A DNA stretch of 64,000 nucleotides from Ashinkailepas kermadecensis (Eukaryota > Arthropoda > Thecostraca > Neolepadidae): contig JAOTOM010003703.1 of NCBI GenBank assembly GCA_034440615.1, positions 61,001 to 125,000 on the forward strand, in the 5' to 3' direction. The first letter of the stretch is position 1. Each line of letters opens with the position of its first letter. The notes under the pieces were generated by a model, which worked only from the letters and a program-made list of their open reading frames with translations, had not been told where the DNA came from and searched no databases. The translations under genes were made by a program, and so were the position numbers. This document shows positions 37,556 through 50,284 of this stretch, piece after piece.

Positions 37556-40500
37556 ACCTTTGCAACACCCGGTCCACGCACCTCCAATGCAGACTGTTTT
37601 GGGCCGCTGGGCACATGGCACTCAGAGCGGACCGCCAGTCCGACTAGACAGATACACAGATAATGGCACTCCGACCCCAGTTGAATTATACACTTCAAAA
37701 CGTTTTAGATCAAGGTCACACAATGGTGACAAAGAATTGCCCGAAGTCAAGACCGAGTAATTCTCACCAGAAGTTGGAAGGTGGTCGCAATGCTGCTTTG
37801 CGGAAAGGCGGCGTCACGCGTGCGCGACCGTTCTAAACTTCGGCATAACCTGTCCCAGTTCGGAGATTGGATGCGGCTTCAAGAATAGAGCACTCACGTC
37901 TGCAGTCGATGTGCCGATGCTGCTGAGCACAACTTTGTCACCGGCAGTCACGCTTATTTTCCCAACATGGCAAACTGTTGGCGGCCCCGTTTCCAGAACA
38001 AACAGTTCCAGCTATCTGGCGGGCATCGGCGTCAAACGGCGCGAGCGGATCACGCGCCGCGAGCCGGTCTGATCCAGCCATCCAGATGAGGCCCGCTTTA
38101 CGACAGGCGCATGGCCATTCGGATCCGCACTGGGAGCGTGTCCGACGAACGGCACACCGTGGCGGGAAGCAGAGCGCAGGCGCGCCAGCCGACCCGTCCG
38201 CTCGCCCGCCGCTGCCCTTCCGCAGGTGTCCGCCGAGCCGGCGGTTCGCCGAGTGCTCCTCTGATGGCTGCGTGCAAACATGGCGGCGCCGCGCCGGGCC
38301 GGGGTCGCCGCAGTGTTGTCTCTGTAACAGAAGCCCCCCCCCCCACTCCCCCGGCGCAGGTGCCACGCGTGTCGGCGCGGCGGAGGAGCGCGGAGGCCCG
38401 GCCGCCGACGCGGCCATTAACCACAGTCTAAACAGCTGGCCGGCGAGACAGAAGCGCAGCCGCCGCCGCGCGTAGCCTGCGCCGCAGCGCATGCTGGCGG
38501 CGAGAACCGCCCGGGGGAGAACCGAGCGCGGCGCGATGATTTACAGCACTGGCGCGCCACTTCACGGCCGGCGACGTCCAAAACTGGCGCACGTTTGCGT
38601 TCCGCGATGCTGCGACGCTTTCGTCAACACATCCATCGCATTGCTCTCGAGGCTGCAGAGTTTGTGTTCGCGCGGTGCTCAGCGGCCGCCGGGGCCGCGT
38701 CGAGCCGCGCACCGCACCACTCGCGGCCAGCGGCGAGCGCGTCGGTGGCGTGGTGCTGGCGCCGGCCGCACCGTCCGACGAGCACGTCCACCGCAAGTCC
38801 GCCTGGATTGCGCCGGTTCCCGAGGACGGCCGCGGCACAAAGGTGGCGCGGTAGTGACGTTTGTTTGTTTGTTTATTTAGCACGTCATAGCACACATATA
38901 GCATGGGCAATGTTGCGGTTAGGTCAGGTTGGTCTTGAGTCGAGGTGCCTCTCGCGACAACTTCTTCAACCAATAAAGCTCTTGACCACCGACACGGTGC
39001 GACAATCGCTACCCGCCTCCGCCAGCCGCCCCATCGCCACACAAAACATACACTCATATACACAGTACCCAACACTATGCCTTCATCCGCTGGCACCAGG
39101 TTAGTTCCCAAGGTTATTTTGTCGTGTAAAACGTTTTGTGTTTACGAGAAACGTCTGGAATGCGAATGCAACACATTGCTCAAGGTTCTTTCTTCGACCA
39201 GTTCCAAAAATAAGAGGCTGTGAGATCTCCTTTTCCGTTAAATTAGTGAGCATGTCTGTTGTGTTGCGCAGTTTGGTGAATAGGATATTTCTACGGCACG
39301 CATAATGAGGACAGTGAGATACGGAGTGGATTGTATCTTGTTTCACATCTTGGAAGTGTGGAATCTTGTGATTGTATCTTGTTTCACATCTGATTTCACA
39401 TCTTGTCTCACATGGACACATCACCACATCTTGTTTCGCATTTGTTTCACATCTTGGCCACACGGGCACGCCGGTCGTCACGCGCCCGCCGCCGCCGCGG
39501 AGGGCCCTCGTCAGCGCGCACAAAGCCGGGCGGCGTCACGACGCGCGGCCCGCGACAAATGCCCGCCATCAGCGGCGGCCGCCGTCGCCGCCGGTGGCGC
39601 CATTGTGCTCTCGCGCCACTTGAGTGGCGCGCCGAGCCGGGGCGGCCGCCGGCGGCGGCGGCGTCGATCGGCCGGCCAACCGGTGCCAACCGGTGCCAAG
39701 TGCCGGCGGCCGGCTGAGCGATGCTGTCGCGCGCTGTCCGCGGCGGTCCGGAGACCTGTCGCCGCCACGCGCTGTCCACGGCGGGCGGGGTGCCGGCGTC
39801 ACGTGCAGCCGCTGACGTGCTGTTATTCCGCTGGGTCCAGTCAGTCAGCGGTGGCGTGTGGATTTTAACAGCCGACGTGTTGGCAAATGGGACGATGGTG
39901 GGGACGATCGGTTCGCCTTCGCGCAGCAGCATTGGTGGTGTTTTGGTGTTAAGAGGTTTTAGTGTTAGCTGAAGAGGTTTTGGTGTTAGCAGAAGAGGTT
40001 TTAGTGTTAGCTGAAGAGGTTTTAGTGTTAGCTGGAGCACCGCACAAGTGGCCGAGCACCACCTAGCTTTGACGCACTTAACATTAGTACCTAATTAGTT
40101 ACATTCATCGGGACGCATGGAAAAGCACCATCTGGAAACCACAAGACCTTCTGAAGTGCCTAACTCAACAAAGCAAAACAACAAAACGACAAGGCCATGC
40201 AAAAGCACCACATGAAATGTTCGGAAGGTTTCGGAAAACTTCACCAGTGGCAGCACGAGCCGCTAAGTTAACTGCGGGAACTGCGGGATTTACCAAAATC
40301 AACTTCGAGCCGGAGTGTTCAGAGGAAAGTCATTGCTGAAGATGCAGTGCAGGGTTGAAAAAGATCAGCTAAACCGGAGACAAGTGACGCATTCTTGATA
40401 TTTAAACCGCGTAACTGAATGCTGAGTCATATCTTAACGCTGGGCTCAGTGCAACATTCTATATTTGTTGTCTCTTGAAGTGCTCAGTTTTGTATACCTG

Positions 40501-40662
40501 CAATTTTGAGCATCTTAACACGCAATAGTTGGATTTCAAAATTGTATACATAGGGTGGTATCTGAGTGGAAAATTATTATCAGCTAGATGTCAGTTCCAT
40601 CCAAATGTGGCAACTTTGGAGCAATGTTCACTGCTCCTGCCCCAATCCTTGAATTTTGTTTG
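37556..40662. other. Unassigned, with two large CpG islands
   Basis: CpG-dense blocks lie at about 37960-38870 and 39460-39900. Overlapping open frames of 100-230 codons exist on both strands, as expected at this GC content. None shows a domain. A 21-bp repeat (GAGGTTTTAGTGTTAGCTGAA, about 4 copies) lies at 39953-40035. These islands could be promoters, but I cannot link a transcript to them. Confidence 0.4.
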
Positions 40663-41345
40663 CAGCGCATAACTACTAGGCTTATCGGTGGAAAAGGCAA
40701 TTTAGAATATGGAGGCTTGATATTCTAAGGCGTGATATATAGGGGGTGATATAATTGAGATGCTGAAGATATCAAGAGGATTAGATATAATGTCCATCTG
40801 AGTGGTACTCTTTTATTTCGGTAATCGCACGGGTCATGAATTCAGGTTAGACAAGTCAAGATGTAGAAAAGCTACATGCCAACAAGTCTTCAGTCAAAGG
40901 GTAGTTGATCAATGGAAAGGTTACCTGGTGTCAGCGGAGAATTCATCATTGGATATATTTCGATATAAGATGTGTAAATTATTCCGGACGAATGTTTTAT
41001 TTTTCATTTTGAATTGTGCAGTGCGGGGAGAGAAATAGGGGGTAAATTGGGTGGGATTGATGCTAGTAGGTATCTTTTGTTATGCTTGTAAGTTGGGGAT
41101 TATGCTAGTAACAGGTGCACCTGGCGGTTGATTCAGAACCGGTCTTCGAGCATGTCATGCGTAATATTTTGGTCGTGGTAACACAACTAGGTAGATAGTT
41201 TCTTTTGAACTTAGGATATAACATTGATCGGGGGGGGGCTTCGGGCTCTTTTTCACTTCTTATATACTCTCTTTATAGACTTAGCCCAGGTGGGCCTCTG
41301 TGGATCTTATGACGCCATGTAGTTTCATGATTTGATGACTTTAAT
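40663..41345 (+). mobile_element. CR1-like 3' fragment
   Basis: The remnant encodes pieces matching the C-terminus of the element at 21-22.8 kb: LIGGKGNLEYG against LISGLGSLEYG, then GHEFRLDKSRCRKAT and QQVFSQRVVDQW. It is followed by a diverged 3' UTR containing TAGCCCAGGTGGGCC and a decayed octamer tail (GATTTGATGACTTTAAT). Internal deletions and stops are present. Its UTR is closer to the 23.46-kb fragment than to the 21-kb element, pointing to a second subfamily. Confidence 0.8.
40802..41038 (+). pseudogene. RT C-terminal fragment within the CR1-like remnant
   Basis: An open stretch whose core (FRLDKSRCRKATCQQVFSQR, then VVDQWKG and SSLDIF) corresponds to the last ~75 codons of the CR1-like protein. 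The upstream part is in another frame and broken. It has no start codon of its own. Confidence 0.75.
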
Positions 41346-43889
41346 ACACTAGTCGTCAGTTTGCTTTCCAAGTGGTCAAAATCCAGTGCGAACTCGACAT
41401 CTTTAGCTGTTTTGACCCTCCCCACTACAAATCAAAAGTCATTTGGGAAGTCCTGAGAGACAGCAAGTGTTACGTTAATTCACGACATGTGCATCGAACT
41501 CAGCATCCATTCCGAAACGAAAAGCATCAAGGAAGAGTATGGGGGACATCGGAATACTGCACCGACCTTCTGCGCACTAGCATACGCATTCACGCCACAA
41601 ACGACATCGATAAATAAAGCATGTATTATATATTACAACATATACCGAGAGCTGGGCGTCACGATTCACCCCAGCCCACGCAGGTTGTGTGACGATATAC
41701 ACACGGACATGCTTCCATTCCTGCACAACCTCGCGCGGGGATTGGCCAGACGAGACGAGCCGGCGGCGAGTGCGGTGGCGCGCGCGCCCGCGCCCGCGCA
41801 CGGTCCTGACATCGCGGCCGCGTGACAGCTGCACGTGCACACGGCGCGCACACGTGGGCGGCAGTCGCCCCGACCGGACCTTGGCGGCGGCGGCGGCGGC
41901 GGCCGAATAATGCCGACTATATGAAATGAGAGAGTGCACTTTGGCGAACGAGTCCGAGTGAAGTATGGTTGGTTTTAGCGCGGCGGTGTCGATCGCGGCG
42001 AACGCTGCTGCTGGTCGTGATGGATGCGGCCGCCGTCTGAAGACGTTCAGCGGCGGCGCAGCCGACAGCCGGGACGACCGCCTCGTGAGCTATCCGCCTG
42101 TTGCGGCGCGCCGGGCGGTCCATAGCCGCACCGCGCGCCCCGTCCGCCCGGCACTCTCCCGGCCATGGAGCGCGGTGTTGACACTGGTGTCTCGTTTGGG
42201 TAATTGCGGCCGTGTTTTTTCTGTAAGCGGTGGTTTGATATTGCGCCGAGAACGGCGCTTGGTCGGCCACGTCGGCCGTCGGAGGGAATGCGAATTGGCG
42301 CGGGAATGGGGTGGCAGGGGGGGGGTGCTCGGCTCGTTAGCGGGTGAGAAGCACTGGTGCGGTGCGACCGCTGCAAGGGTCGCTTACATCCGTGACACAG
42401 GGACAGCCATCGAGACATTCATTTGCTCCTTACTAGGACATGCAGTGATAATGAACAAATGAAGACGCCAGGCCAATCACGGCGCGAACTCACTCTTCTG
42501 GTGGACTATTACAAAAACGCATCTCCGATAAACGATTACAAACGCCTACTGCCACAGATACAACGGGAAGAAAATAATTAGCTTCCTGCGATTGAAACGC
42601 ACAGTACGAATTTGTGGAAAAAAACAAACATAAAGCACGCTAGCTCATCCGTGGAACACAAATCGCTTCTGAAAAGGTAAACCAATCATATCAAATCGAT
42701 GCTGCGGCATCACCAAAACTCCATAGCCTCCGCATCCGGGCCGGTGGCCGGCGCTCCTCGGCCAGAGACTAGTCTTATCACATTGACGGCGGCGGCCGGG
42801 CGAGCCCACACGGCGCCGAGATAAACATCCGGCCGACCACGACGTTGACGACGCACGCGACCCTGTCGGTACCGACGGGCCGACCCGAGCCGGCCACCCA
42901 CGCTGGGGTCAACACGCGCCGACACTCAGTGTCACGGCGGCCGCTCCGACGGCGGAATTGCGGCGGCCCCGCCCACACAGACGCGGTCGGCGCCTGCGGT
43001 CGCGCCGCGCGCGCGCACACCAACAGACAAGCAGTGACAACAAAGCCGGCAGCGTTCTGGCGTCGGGTCCCGAGTCGGCTTCTCAGCCGGTGCGGCCGAA
43101 CCCAGCGCTGGTGGGCCTCCGCGACCCGCAGCAGGCGGTGCCGGATATTGGCCCACTGTGTCGAGGCCCACCTTTGGCCACGCAGCCGGCGTTCAGGCCC
43201 TGTGTGGCCGCTCACCGTGCCAAGATAATGCTCACTACCAGTATCACCCAGTTGGCAATCTCGTGGCACAGTGCACAGCTGGCACCTGGAAGAAGAAAGG
43301 GAAAACGTTAGGTATAATGTCGGGATGTGAATATGATCAGCGTTAAGTAACATTCAGTTTTACCTACCGAACACTGGCGGTGGAAGTCGGGGTCACAAGT
43401 CCATTATATTCATACCATTCCATTCTAAGTCAATCAGATTCGAGACAGAAACAACATGCTCCGAGATCTTGCTTTAGCACTTTTATTATGTGCGCATGCC
43501 GCCTTCAACGGATGTTGATCCGTTCATCGGATGTTGTTGCACGGATGTTGAACCATACACTTCCCAAGTTGCTCGCCAGGAGGCTGTTCATTAGTTGCAG
43601 CGACCAATTTCTAACGATTCGGGTACTTCCGGCGACACAAACGAGAGCATAGAGACACAAGCGAACGACAGGTAATATGTGCGAACGATGCGCACTTAGC
43701 ACAAATATCTTCATTTTCTGTAAAATATCGCCGGCCCAGCAACCGAAAAGACTGTGGCATGGCTGATGAATTTAAATAAATTCACGGAACGGCAGCCACT
43801 AAACTGAAAACGGATTATAGGATTTCGCTCGAATTTTGAAGCCGACCGTGGAAGTGGTTTCGTATGCTGGAAACTGAGTACACATAGTC
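41346..43889. other. Unassigned, with two CpG islands
   Basis: CpG-rich blocks lie at about 41720-42380 and 42720-43210, separated by AT-rich DNA at 42440-42720. A GGC triplet run (GGCGGCGGCGGCGGCGGCGG) is at about 41881-41902. No exon is recognised, despite long frames on both strands. Confidence 0.4.
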
Positions 43890-44325
43890 CCCTGGTCCGG
43901 AACCAAAATACGGCGCGGTTCCCTAGTCCTGGAGCGTGGTCTTTCGGTCTGATAATTAGCTATCGCGCGGTCCCATGGTTCAGGAGCGAGCTACCGCGCG
44001 GTGCCCTGGTACGGTAGCGAGTTACCGCGTGGTGCACTGGTCCGAGAACGAGTTATCGCGCGGTCTCATGGTCCGGTAGCGAGTTATCGCTTGGTACCGT
44101 GGTCCGGGAGCGAGTTGCCGCGCGGTGCCTTGGTCTGGGAGCGAGTTACCGTGCGGCCCCATGGTCCGGTAGCGAGTTACCGCGCGGTTCTCTGATCTGG
44201 GAGTGAGTTACCGCGCAGTCCCAGGGTCCGGTAGCGAGTTACCGCGCGGTGCCCTGGTCCGGTAGCGAGTTACCGCGCGGTGCCCTGGTCCGGGAACAAG
44301 TTACCGCGCGGTCCCCTGGTCCGGG
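43890..44325. repeat. 31-bp minisatellite, about 14 copies
   Basis: The unit contains GTAGCGAGTTACCGCGCGGT and GCCCTGGTCCG. Copies alternate between GGTAGCGAG and GGGAGCGAG and between GTGCCCTGG and GTCCCATGG. The leftmost copies are diverged and the rightmost nearly identical. Confidence 0.92.
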
Positions 44326-46351
44326 GCTTTTTGTCTTTAGCAGTGGCAGAGTGCCATCCGCTAGATATTTGCAACGTTAAGGAAAGGGTTACGTTAATCC
44401 GGCTTGTGTGGCATCCGGTTATATCAAATAAGCAAGAGAGGAAAGAGAGTCGCCGAGGTGGTAGACGCGCCATCGTGCCGCTCGCGTCACCACACGCCGC
44501 GCCGCCGGTCACGAGGAGACGCACATCGGACACTGCGGCGCGTCGCCTGACCGGGCTGAACGGGGCAGACATATCGAGCGGCCGACACAAACGACGCCAC
44601 TGGACGTCCGCGCTGCCGACAAACGATGATTATCGAGGATTAATCTTGTCGTACACGAGCCGACTCGCACGTCACGCCCCGCCTCGATGTTCCAACACCG
44701 ACGACGGCGGATGGTGACAAATTGGTGCCGATTATCACGCCGGCGACGGCTCTGGACCACACCAATGCGTCACCACTAGCACGGATGGTGGCCGGCCGAC
44801 CATACCACTGGTGCTTAGACAGACAGTTGGATAGCATTTTGTACTTGGTGGTGTGGTTTTCCAGAAATTCCGGTAGGCTTCGAAGTGTCAGGAGCGCCAG
44901 TTTATGAAACCGGGTGGGGCAAGCAACGACGTTGAATTTATTATTATTATTATTATATAATGAATTATTAATTATTTGCAACAGTTCGTGCACTTTGAAA
45001 GTTTCGGGAGGCCACGCGGGATCCTACTTTTGTGTATCTGGGAGCAGACTCAGAGTGATCCTAAGTTTAAAAGAATACGGAACGCTGGAGAAAGTACGGA
45101 ACATACCAAGTAGTTGAAGAAAAACCTCAACGAAGCGAGAAGTGTCCCGAGGTAGAATGAACAGTGCATTTCGGAGTAGCGCGAGCAAACCTCATTTCGG
45201 AGAGTCAATGTATGGTGTTAGACCTCTCTAATTGGTCGCATTGGCGCCAAATAAACCGTCATGGTGCCTGGACACACATACGGACATATCCAACCACACA
45301 GCTAGTCTGACCGTGCATCCGATGGCACACGATGGCAGCCATGTTTTGGTGACGATGGGTTTGGGCGTGCAATGTCTACGTGGTGTGCCTGTCTCAACGT
45401 GCAATGTAACACGGTGTGCACGTGCATAAACGGCACTGAATTGGTAAATGGCCGGAGAAGTCGTGGCAACAGAGCTTGACCTACATACCACCACATCCAG
45501 CCTACGGCAGAAGACAAAGGACGGGACGAGATTGTGTAAAGTGATCACAAACCACCAAGGGATAAAGGTACGCTTGTAATGGGCACAAATGGGGAGGGGT
45601 ACCGGTGGGTTCATGTCCATTTATTCATCCTGTGTTAAAGGCTGAAACTTTAATTTCGATTTTAAGGGGGACACGTACCTGCCTTCCCCATAATCATCAC
45701 GTAAATACGCCAAGATAATTTACATTCCAGCGCGACACGAGATGACCGATAGATAGCCTAGGTCAGCTGGGATCTCCTTGAGGGCCGCACGGGAGGCAGC
45801 GCCCCACCCGCTCCGTCACCTCACCCCATACAGTGAACATGGGTCATTCGGGAAGTTGGAATACGGACAGTCGGTGACATTTTTGAATAGACACGAGATC
45901 AAATGAGATCAAATGAGATCACACACAGGAGCACATCTGCCAGCTGGGCCGGGTAGGAAGCGGGTACCTTGACCACTGGTCTACACCAGTGGTATCCGAG
46001 GCGCATCGTGCCAGGGAGCTGGAAGATCCCAGAGTGTACACCGCGATCACTTCTGACGGTTACTTCCGTGTTCTAACACTATCGCTTCATTTATGAAGTG
46101 ATGATGCGTACGAGTCGCAATATGAAGGAGCAGCGAAATAAGTTGGGGGGGCTGTGGAGCATGCATTAAGAGCACTGAGCTATTTTAAGAATCGTTCAGC
46201 CGCTTCGTGTGATGCGTCACCCATCTCGCGCTGCGCGGCCGTTGGAACCGAAATTTCACGCATGAAATTTCAGATGTTCACGTTTAAAATTTTGCAAATA
46301 AAAAAAAATCCGATTGCAGCTGGCAGCGTGACGCCCTTGAACTCTGTGCCA
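44326..46351. other. Unassigned sequence
   Basis: No gene is recognised. Small items: a CpG-rich patch at 44450-44720, a TTA run at about 44938-44956, and 2.6 copies of GATCAAATGA near 45897-45923. An inverted repeat ACCACTGG...CCAGTGGT lies at about 45971-45993. Confidence 0.45.
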
Positions 46352-46465
46352 CCAGCCGACCAGTTCCCGACCAGACCCGATCGCCCGTCACCAGCCGACC
46401 AGTTCCCGACCAGACCCGATCGCCCGTCACCAGCCGACCAGTTCCCGACCAGACCCGATAGGACA
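46352..46465. repeat. 39-bp minisatellite, about 3 copies
   Basis: Three near-identical copies of a unit containing CCAGCCGACCAGTTCCCGAC and CAGACCCGATCGCCCGTCA. About 200 bp of unique GC-rich sequence separates it from the next array. Confidence 0.9.
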
Positions 46466-46667
46466 GAGCACCCCGCCGGCGGCGCACGAGGTGCCCGCTG
46501 GGAGGCGCTCCGCCGACCGCAGCCGGTGCAGCACGACCAGCAGCGGACAGTCTCGTCCCACCAGCGACACGAAGGGAGCAACAGGCGGCCCGGCCCGCCG
46601 CTGGCGAGAGGTGGCAGCCACGCGCCGCCCGGCCGCCGACGTGGCGCCAAAACGCCGCGCGCCACGC

Positions 46668-46985
46668 GACGACCGGAGGGTCACGTGACGACCGGAGGGG
46701 ATCACGTGACGACCGGAGATGGTCACGTGACGACCGGAGGGGATCACGTGACGACCGGAGAGGGTCACGTGACGACCGGAGGGGATCACGTGACGACCGG
46801 AGATGGTCACGTGACGACCGGAGGGGATCACGTGACGACCGGAGGGGATCACGTGACGACCGGAGGGGATCACGTGACGACCGGAGGATTACGTGACTGA
46901 CCGGACTGGTCGTGACGTCCGGAGCGGCCTGACGACCAGGACCGACGGCTCACGTGACGACCGGAGGGGTCACGTGACGAGTCGG
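46668..46985. repeat. 21-bp minisatellite carrying GTCACGTGAC
   Basis: About 10 regular 21-bp units (GTCACGTGACGACCGGAGGG and ATCACGTGAC variants) to about 46890, then looser copies to 46985. GTCACGTGAC is a 10-bp palindrome identical to the CLEAR box recognised by MiT/TFE-type bHLH proteins in animals. The 21-bp spacing is two helical turns. Whether it is bound is unknown. Confidence 0.93.
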
Positions 46986-46999
46986 CATCTCCGTCACGG

Positions 47000-47815
47000 T
47001 CCGTAACACCACGGGTGGTCAGCATTTCCATTGGATCAGCATCTTCGTCACGGTCAGCAGTTCCCGTTGTGTTCAGCATCTCCCATGAGTCAGCCGCTTC
47101 TGCACGGTAGGCGGTTCTCGTGATGATCAGCATCTCCCATAAGTCAGCATCTTTGTGATGTTGAGCAGTTCCCGTTGTGGTCAGCATCCCCCATGAATCA
47201 GCACCTTAGTAACGGTCAGCAGTTTCCGTTGTGGTCAGCATCCCCCATGAATCAGCACCTTAGTCACGGTCAGCAGTTTCCGTTGTGGTCAGCATCCCCC
47301 ATGAATCAGCACCTTAGTCACGGTCAGCAGTTTCCGTTGTGGTCAGCATCCCCCATGAATCAGCACCTTAGTCACGGTCAGCAGTTTCCGTTGTGGTCAG
47401 CATCCCCCATGAATCAGCACCTTAGTCACGGTCAGCAGTTTCCGTTGTGGTCAGCATCCCCATGAATCAGCACCTTAGTCACGGTCAGCAGTTTCCGTCA
47501 CGGTCACCTCCCCCGTAAATCAGCACCTTGGTCAGGTCAGCAGTTTCCGTTGTGGTCAGCATCCCATGAATCAGCACCTTAGTCACGGTCAGCAGTTTCC
47601 GTTGTGTTCAGCATCCCCCATGAATCAGCACCTTCTGTCACGGTCAGGCGGTTCTCCGTTGATGGTCAGCATCCCCCGTCATAAGTCAGCAGTTTCCTTT
47701 GTGGTAACATGTTCAGGACCTTAGTCACGGTCAGCAGTTCCCGTTGTGGTCAGCATCCCCCATGAATCAGCACCTTAGTCACGGTCAGCAGTTTCCGTTG
47801 TGGTCAGCAACTCCG
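47000..47815. repeat. 54-bp minisatellite, about 15 copies
   Basis: The unit contains GTCAGCATCCCCCATGAATC, AGCACCTTAGTCACGG and TCAGCAGTTTCCGTTGTG. The central copies (about 47175-47460) are almost identical, and both flanks are diverged, with indels at 47500-47730. This gradient is usual for arrays expanding from the middle. The unit is a multiple of 3 and so stays open in one frame. Confidence 0.93.
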
Positions 47816-48479
47816 CGATGGCAAACGGTTTTCACAATAGCCAGCAGGTTTGAAGTTCGCCAGCGAGAAAATCCGCAGAGGTGCCACACGGCCAAACCTG
47901 TCTGGACCCCATCCGGAGCTGGCCCCGGATGTGACGGGTCATGACCCGACACGGTTGCTGGATGTCAGACAGGTCAGCTGTGGCAACACCACGAGCCCCC
48001 AACCACCACCACCAAAGAAGAAGAAGAAGAAGAAGAAGAGATCCGTACCATAGATAAAATACAGTGAAATTACACATCAGGTTACATTCTACATCGGGCT
48101 ATATTCTTGGTTTGTTGGTATCACTCCTGTGCTACATGATTGTAGTTTCATCAATAGATATAATATAATCGAGTTATTAATCAACACCCAAATTATATAT
48201 TTCGCAACGCAAAATAATCGTAATGTAGATAATATGGGTTGAAGTAAGAGCCAAACATGCCATGATTGCCAAGGAATGGACTTGTCAGCCTCTTGCCACC
48301 TACTCAATCATTGATATGTTTCGAACTTGCTTAATATGTCACCCCGACAACATTCCAGCTAAGAAGCCATCAACAAGGCACAGATCCCTACGGCTAGGTA
48401 CTACATTATTATTGCAGGAGATGCAGAACTCCGATATCATGAATAAATCAACTAAATGTGACCAGTGATAATCAGCGGT
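47816..48479. other. Unassigned, with an AAG run
   Basis: An AAG repeat (eight units) lies at about 48018-48041. The rest is AT-rich and featureless. Confidence 0.5.
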
Positions 48480-48905
48480 TCTTGCAATAGTCGCAGGTCC
48501 TGCGAGTGACAGCTGGCAGTTCGCTTGTGACGGCCAGCAGTGCCCCTGTGATGGCCAGTAGGTCTACTGTGACGGTCAGCAGCTCCTGTGACGGCCAGCA
48601 GCTCCTGTGATGGCCAGCAGTTCCTGTGATGACCAGTAGCTCTACTGTGACAACCAGTAGCTTCTGTGACGGCCAGCAGCTCCTGTGACGGCCAGTAGTT
48701 CTACTGTGACGGCCAGCAGCTCCTGTGACGGCCAGCAGCTCCTGTGATGGCCAGCAGTTCCTGTGACGGCCAGTAGTTCTACTGTGACAACCAGTAGCTT
48801 CTGTGACGGCCAGCAGTTCCTGTGATGGCCAACAGTTCTGTGACAACCAGTAGCCTCTGTCAGGGCCAGCAGCTCCTGTGACGGCCAGCAGCTCCTGTGT
48901 CGACG
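48480..48905. repeat. 19-bp minisatellite, about 22 copies
   Basis: The unit is GTGACGGCCAGCAGCTCCT, with variants CAGTAGTTCTACT, AACCAGTAGCTTCT and ATGGCCAGCAGTTCCT. A higher-order pattern of several units is visible, and the blocks 48600-48700 and 48725-48830 resemble each other. Confidence 0.9.
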
Positions 48906-50284
48906 GCCGACCACGTCGGCAGCCCATCAATTTCTCGGCGCCTCGGCCATCGCTGAGCCGACGATTACGCGGGCGTCTGCGGCGCCGATGAAGACAGATT
49001 CCGCGGCTGTTCAGTGTTAACCGCGCCATCGAAACCTGACGCCGCGTCGAGCCGCTGTCTGGCTGCAGCCCGCCGATCGAGAGGGCCGGTGTAGCCGCGC
49101 CTCCACGCCCGGCACGCACGCCGCACGCCTGTTGACGGGAATTTCTCATCGTCGTCGTCGACGAGCCTTCAATATCTCGGCGGCGTAATGCCGACAGAGT
49201 CGGAAGGCATGAATACAAAGCGCGTACGCCCCCTCCGACGGATTGAAATATACGACAGATATTAAAGGTCGACATCTGCCGCCTGCGGACGTCGCCGCGG
49301 CGCACTGTTTTTGTCGTTGTTTTGACGCGGATAAAAACGGAGCGCCGCCGACCGACGGGTGGCCGGCCAGCTGTTGCCGGCCGACGCTCCGACTTCTGTC
49401 GGCAGTCGAACGCGACGCTCACTCCGGCGCGCGCCATCCTTTATTGCCAATAGCTCGCTGTGTCGTGAGAATAACGACCTCCTTTGAGAAGCCATTAAAG
49501 CCGGCTCGTGCAGATGACTCATAATTCACGGCCGGCGTCACAGCGCTCGTTCTGTGGCAGTGTGGGTCGGTGCGGCGGCGCCGGTTCACAAGGTGGGCGC
49601 GCCGAGAGGGGGCGGACAGGTGACGGCGGAGGGCCGCAAATGGAGCGGTCCCGGCGCGTGTGGGCCGGCCGTTCCATTCGAGACGGACGCCGTGCGATCG
49701 GCGAGGCGGCGCCCCGCTGCAGGCCGGGCGGTGCGCGCCGTTTTTGCCGGCCGCGCTGTTTGACCGCGATGATGAGAGCGACCACCACCCGCGGCGGAAC
49801 CGGTGGCGCGAGCACAACACGAGGTCGGACGCCTGACGCAGAAACGAGGCCGGCAGGCGCCGACGCCGACCGCAGTGACCGGCCGAGTTGTAGCGAAAAG
49901 ATGTGCCGCGTCCACCACCTAGTACTTGTCGGCACCGTGACACTGCGTGCCCCCGGCACTGACAGTGGCACGCAAGCGTGCGCTCACTGCCCTGAATAGC
50001 ACGTTTGAGCAGTGAGACTGACATGATGTGCTCGACGTTTGTGTAGCCTTCTGACATAGTCGTAAGCTTTTACTGCTGGCCATAGTGTATAGTGTTATTG
50101 TTTTACGACATCCAGGACGGATTGCGTCATGCCCGGCTACGGACTCACCGGGGGGGCTAATAACCGAGTTGGCACAAGCCGTGCAGTCGCGGCGTCCTAA
50201 AGCCGTAACAACCACCTCCGAATAGCCATATCGTGGCGGGTCAGTTCCGATCCCACGACCCCGCCATGTGGCACGATCCCCCGG
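48906..50284. other. CpG-rich island downstream of the Beat exon
   Basis: A CpG-dense block lies at about 48900-49960, with overlapping frames on both strands and no recognisable domain. It lies 3' of the Beat exon on the gene's strand. It could therefore hold later exons, but I cannot identify any. Confidence 0.4.

Noticed and set aside
37938..39111. Overlapping 100-230 codon frames in the CpG island
   Set aside because: Several frames on both strands are open simultaneously, as expected at this GC content. None shows a recognisable domain or splice structure.
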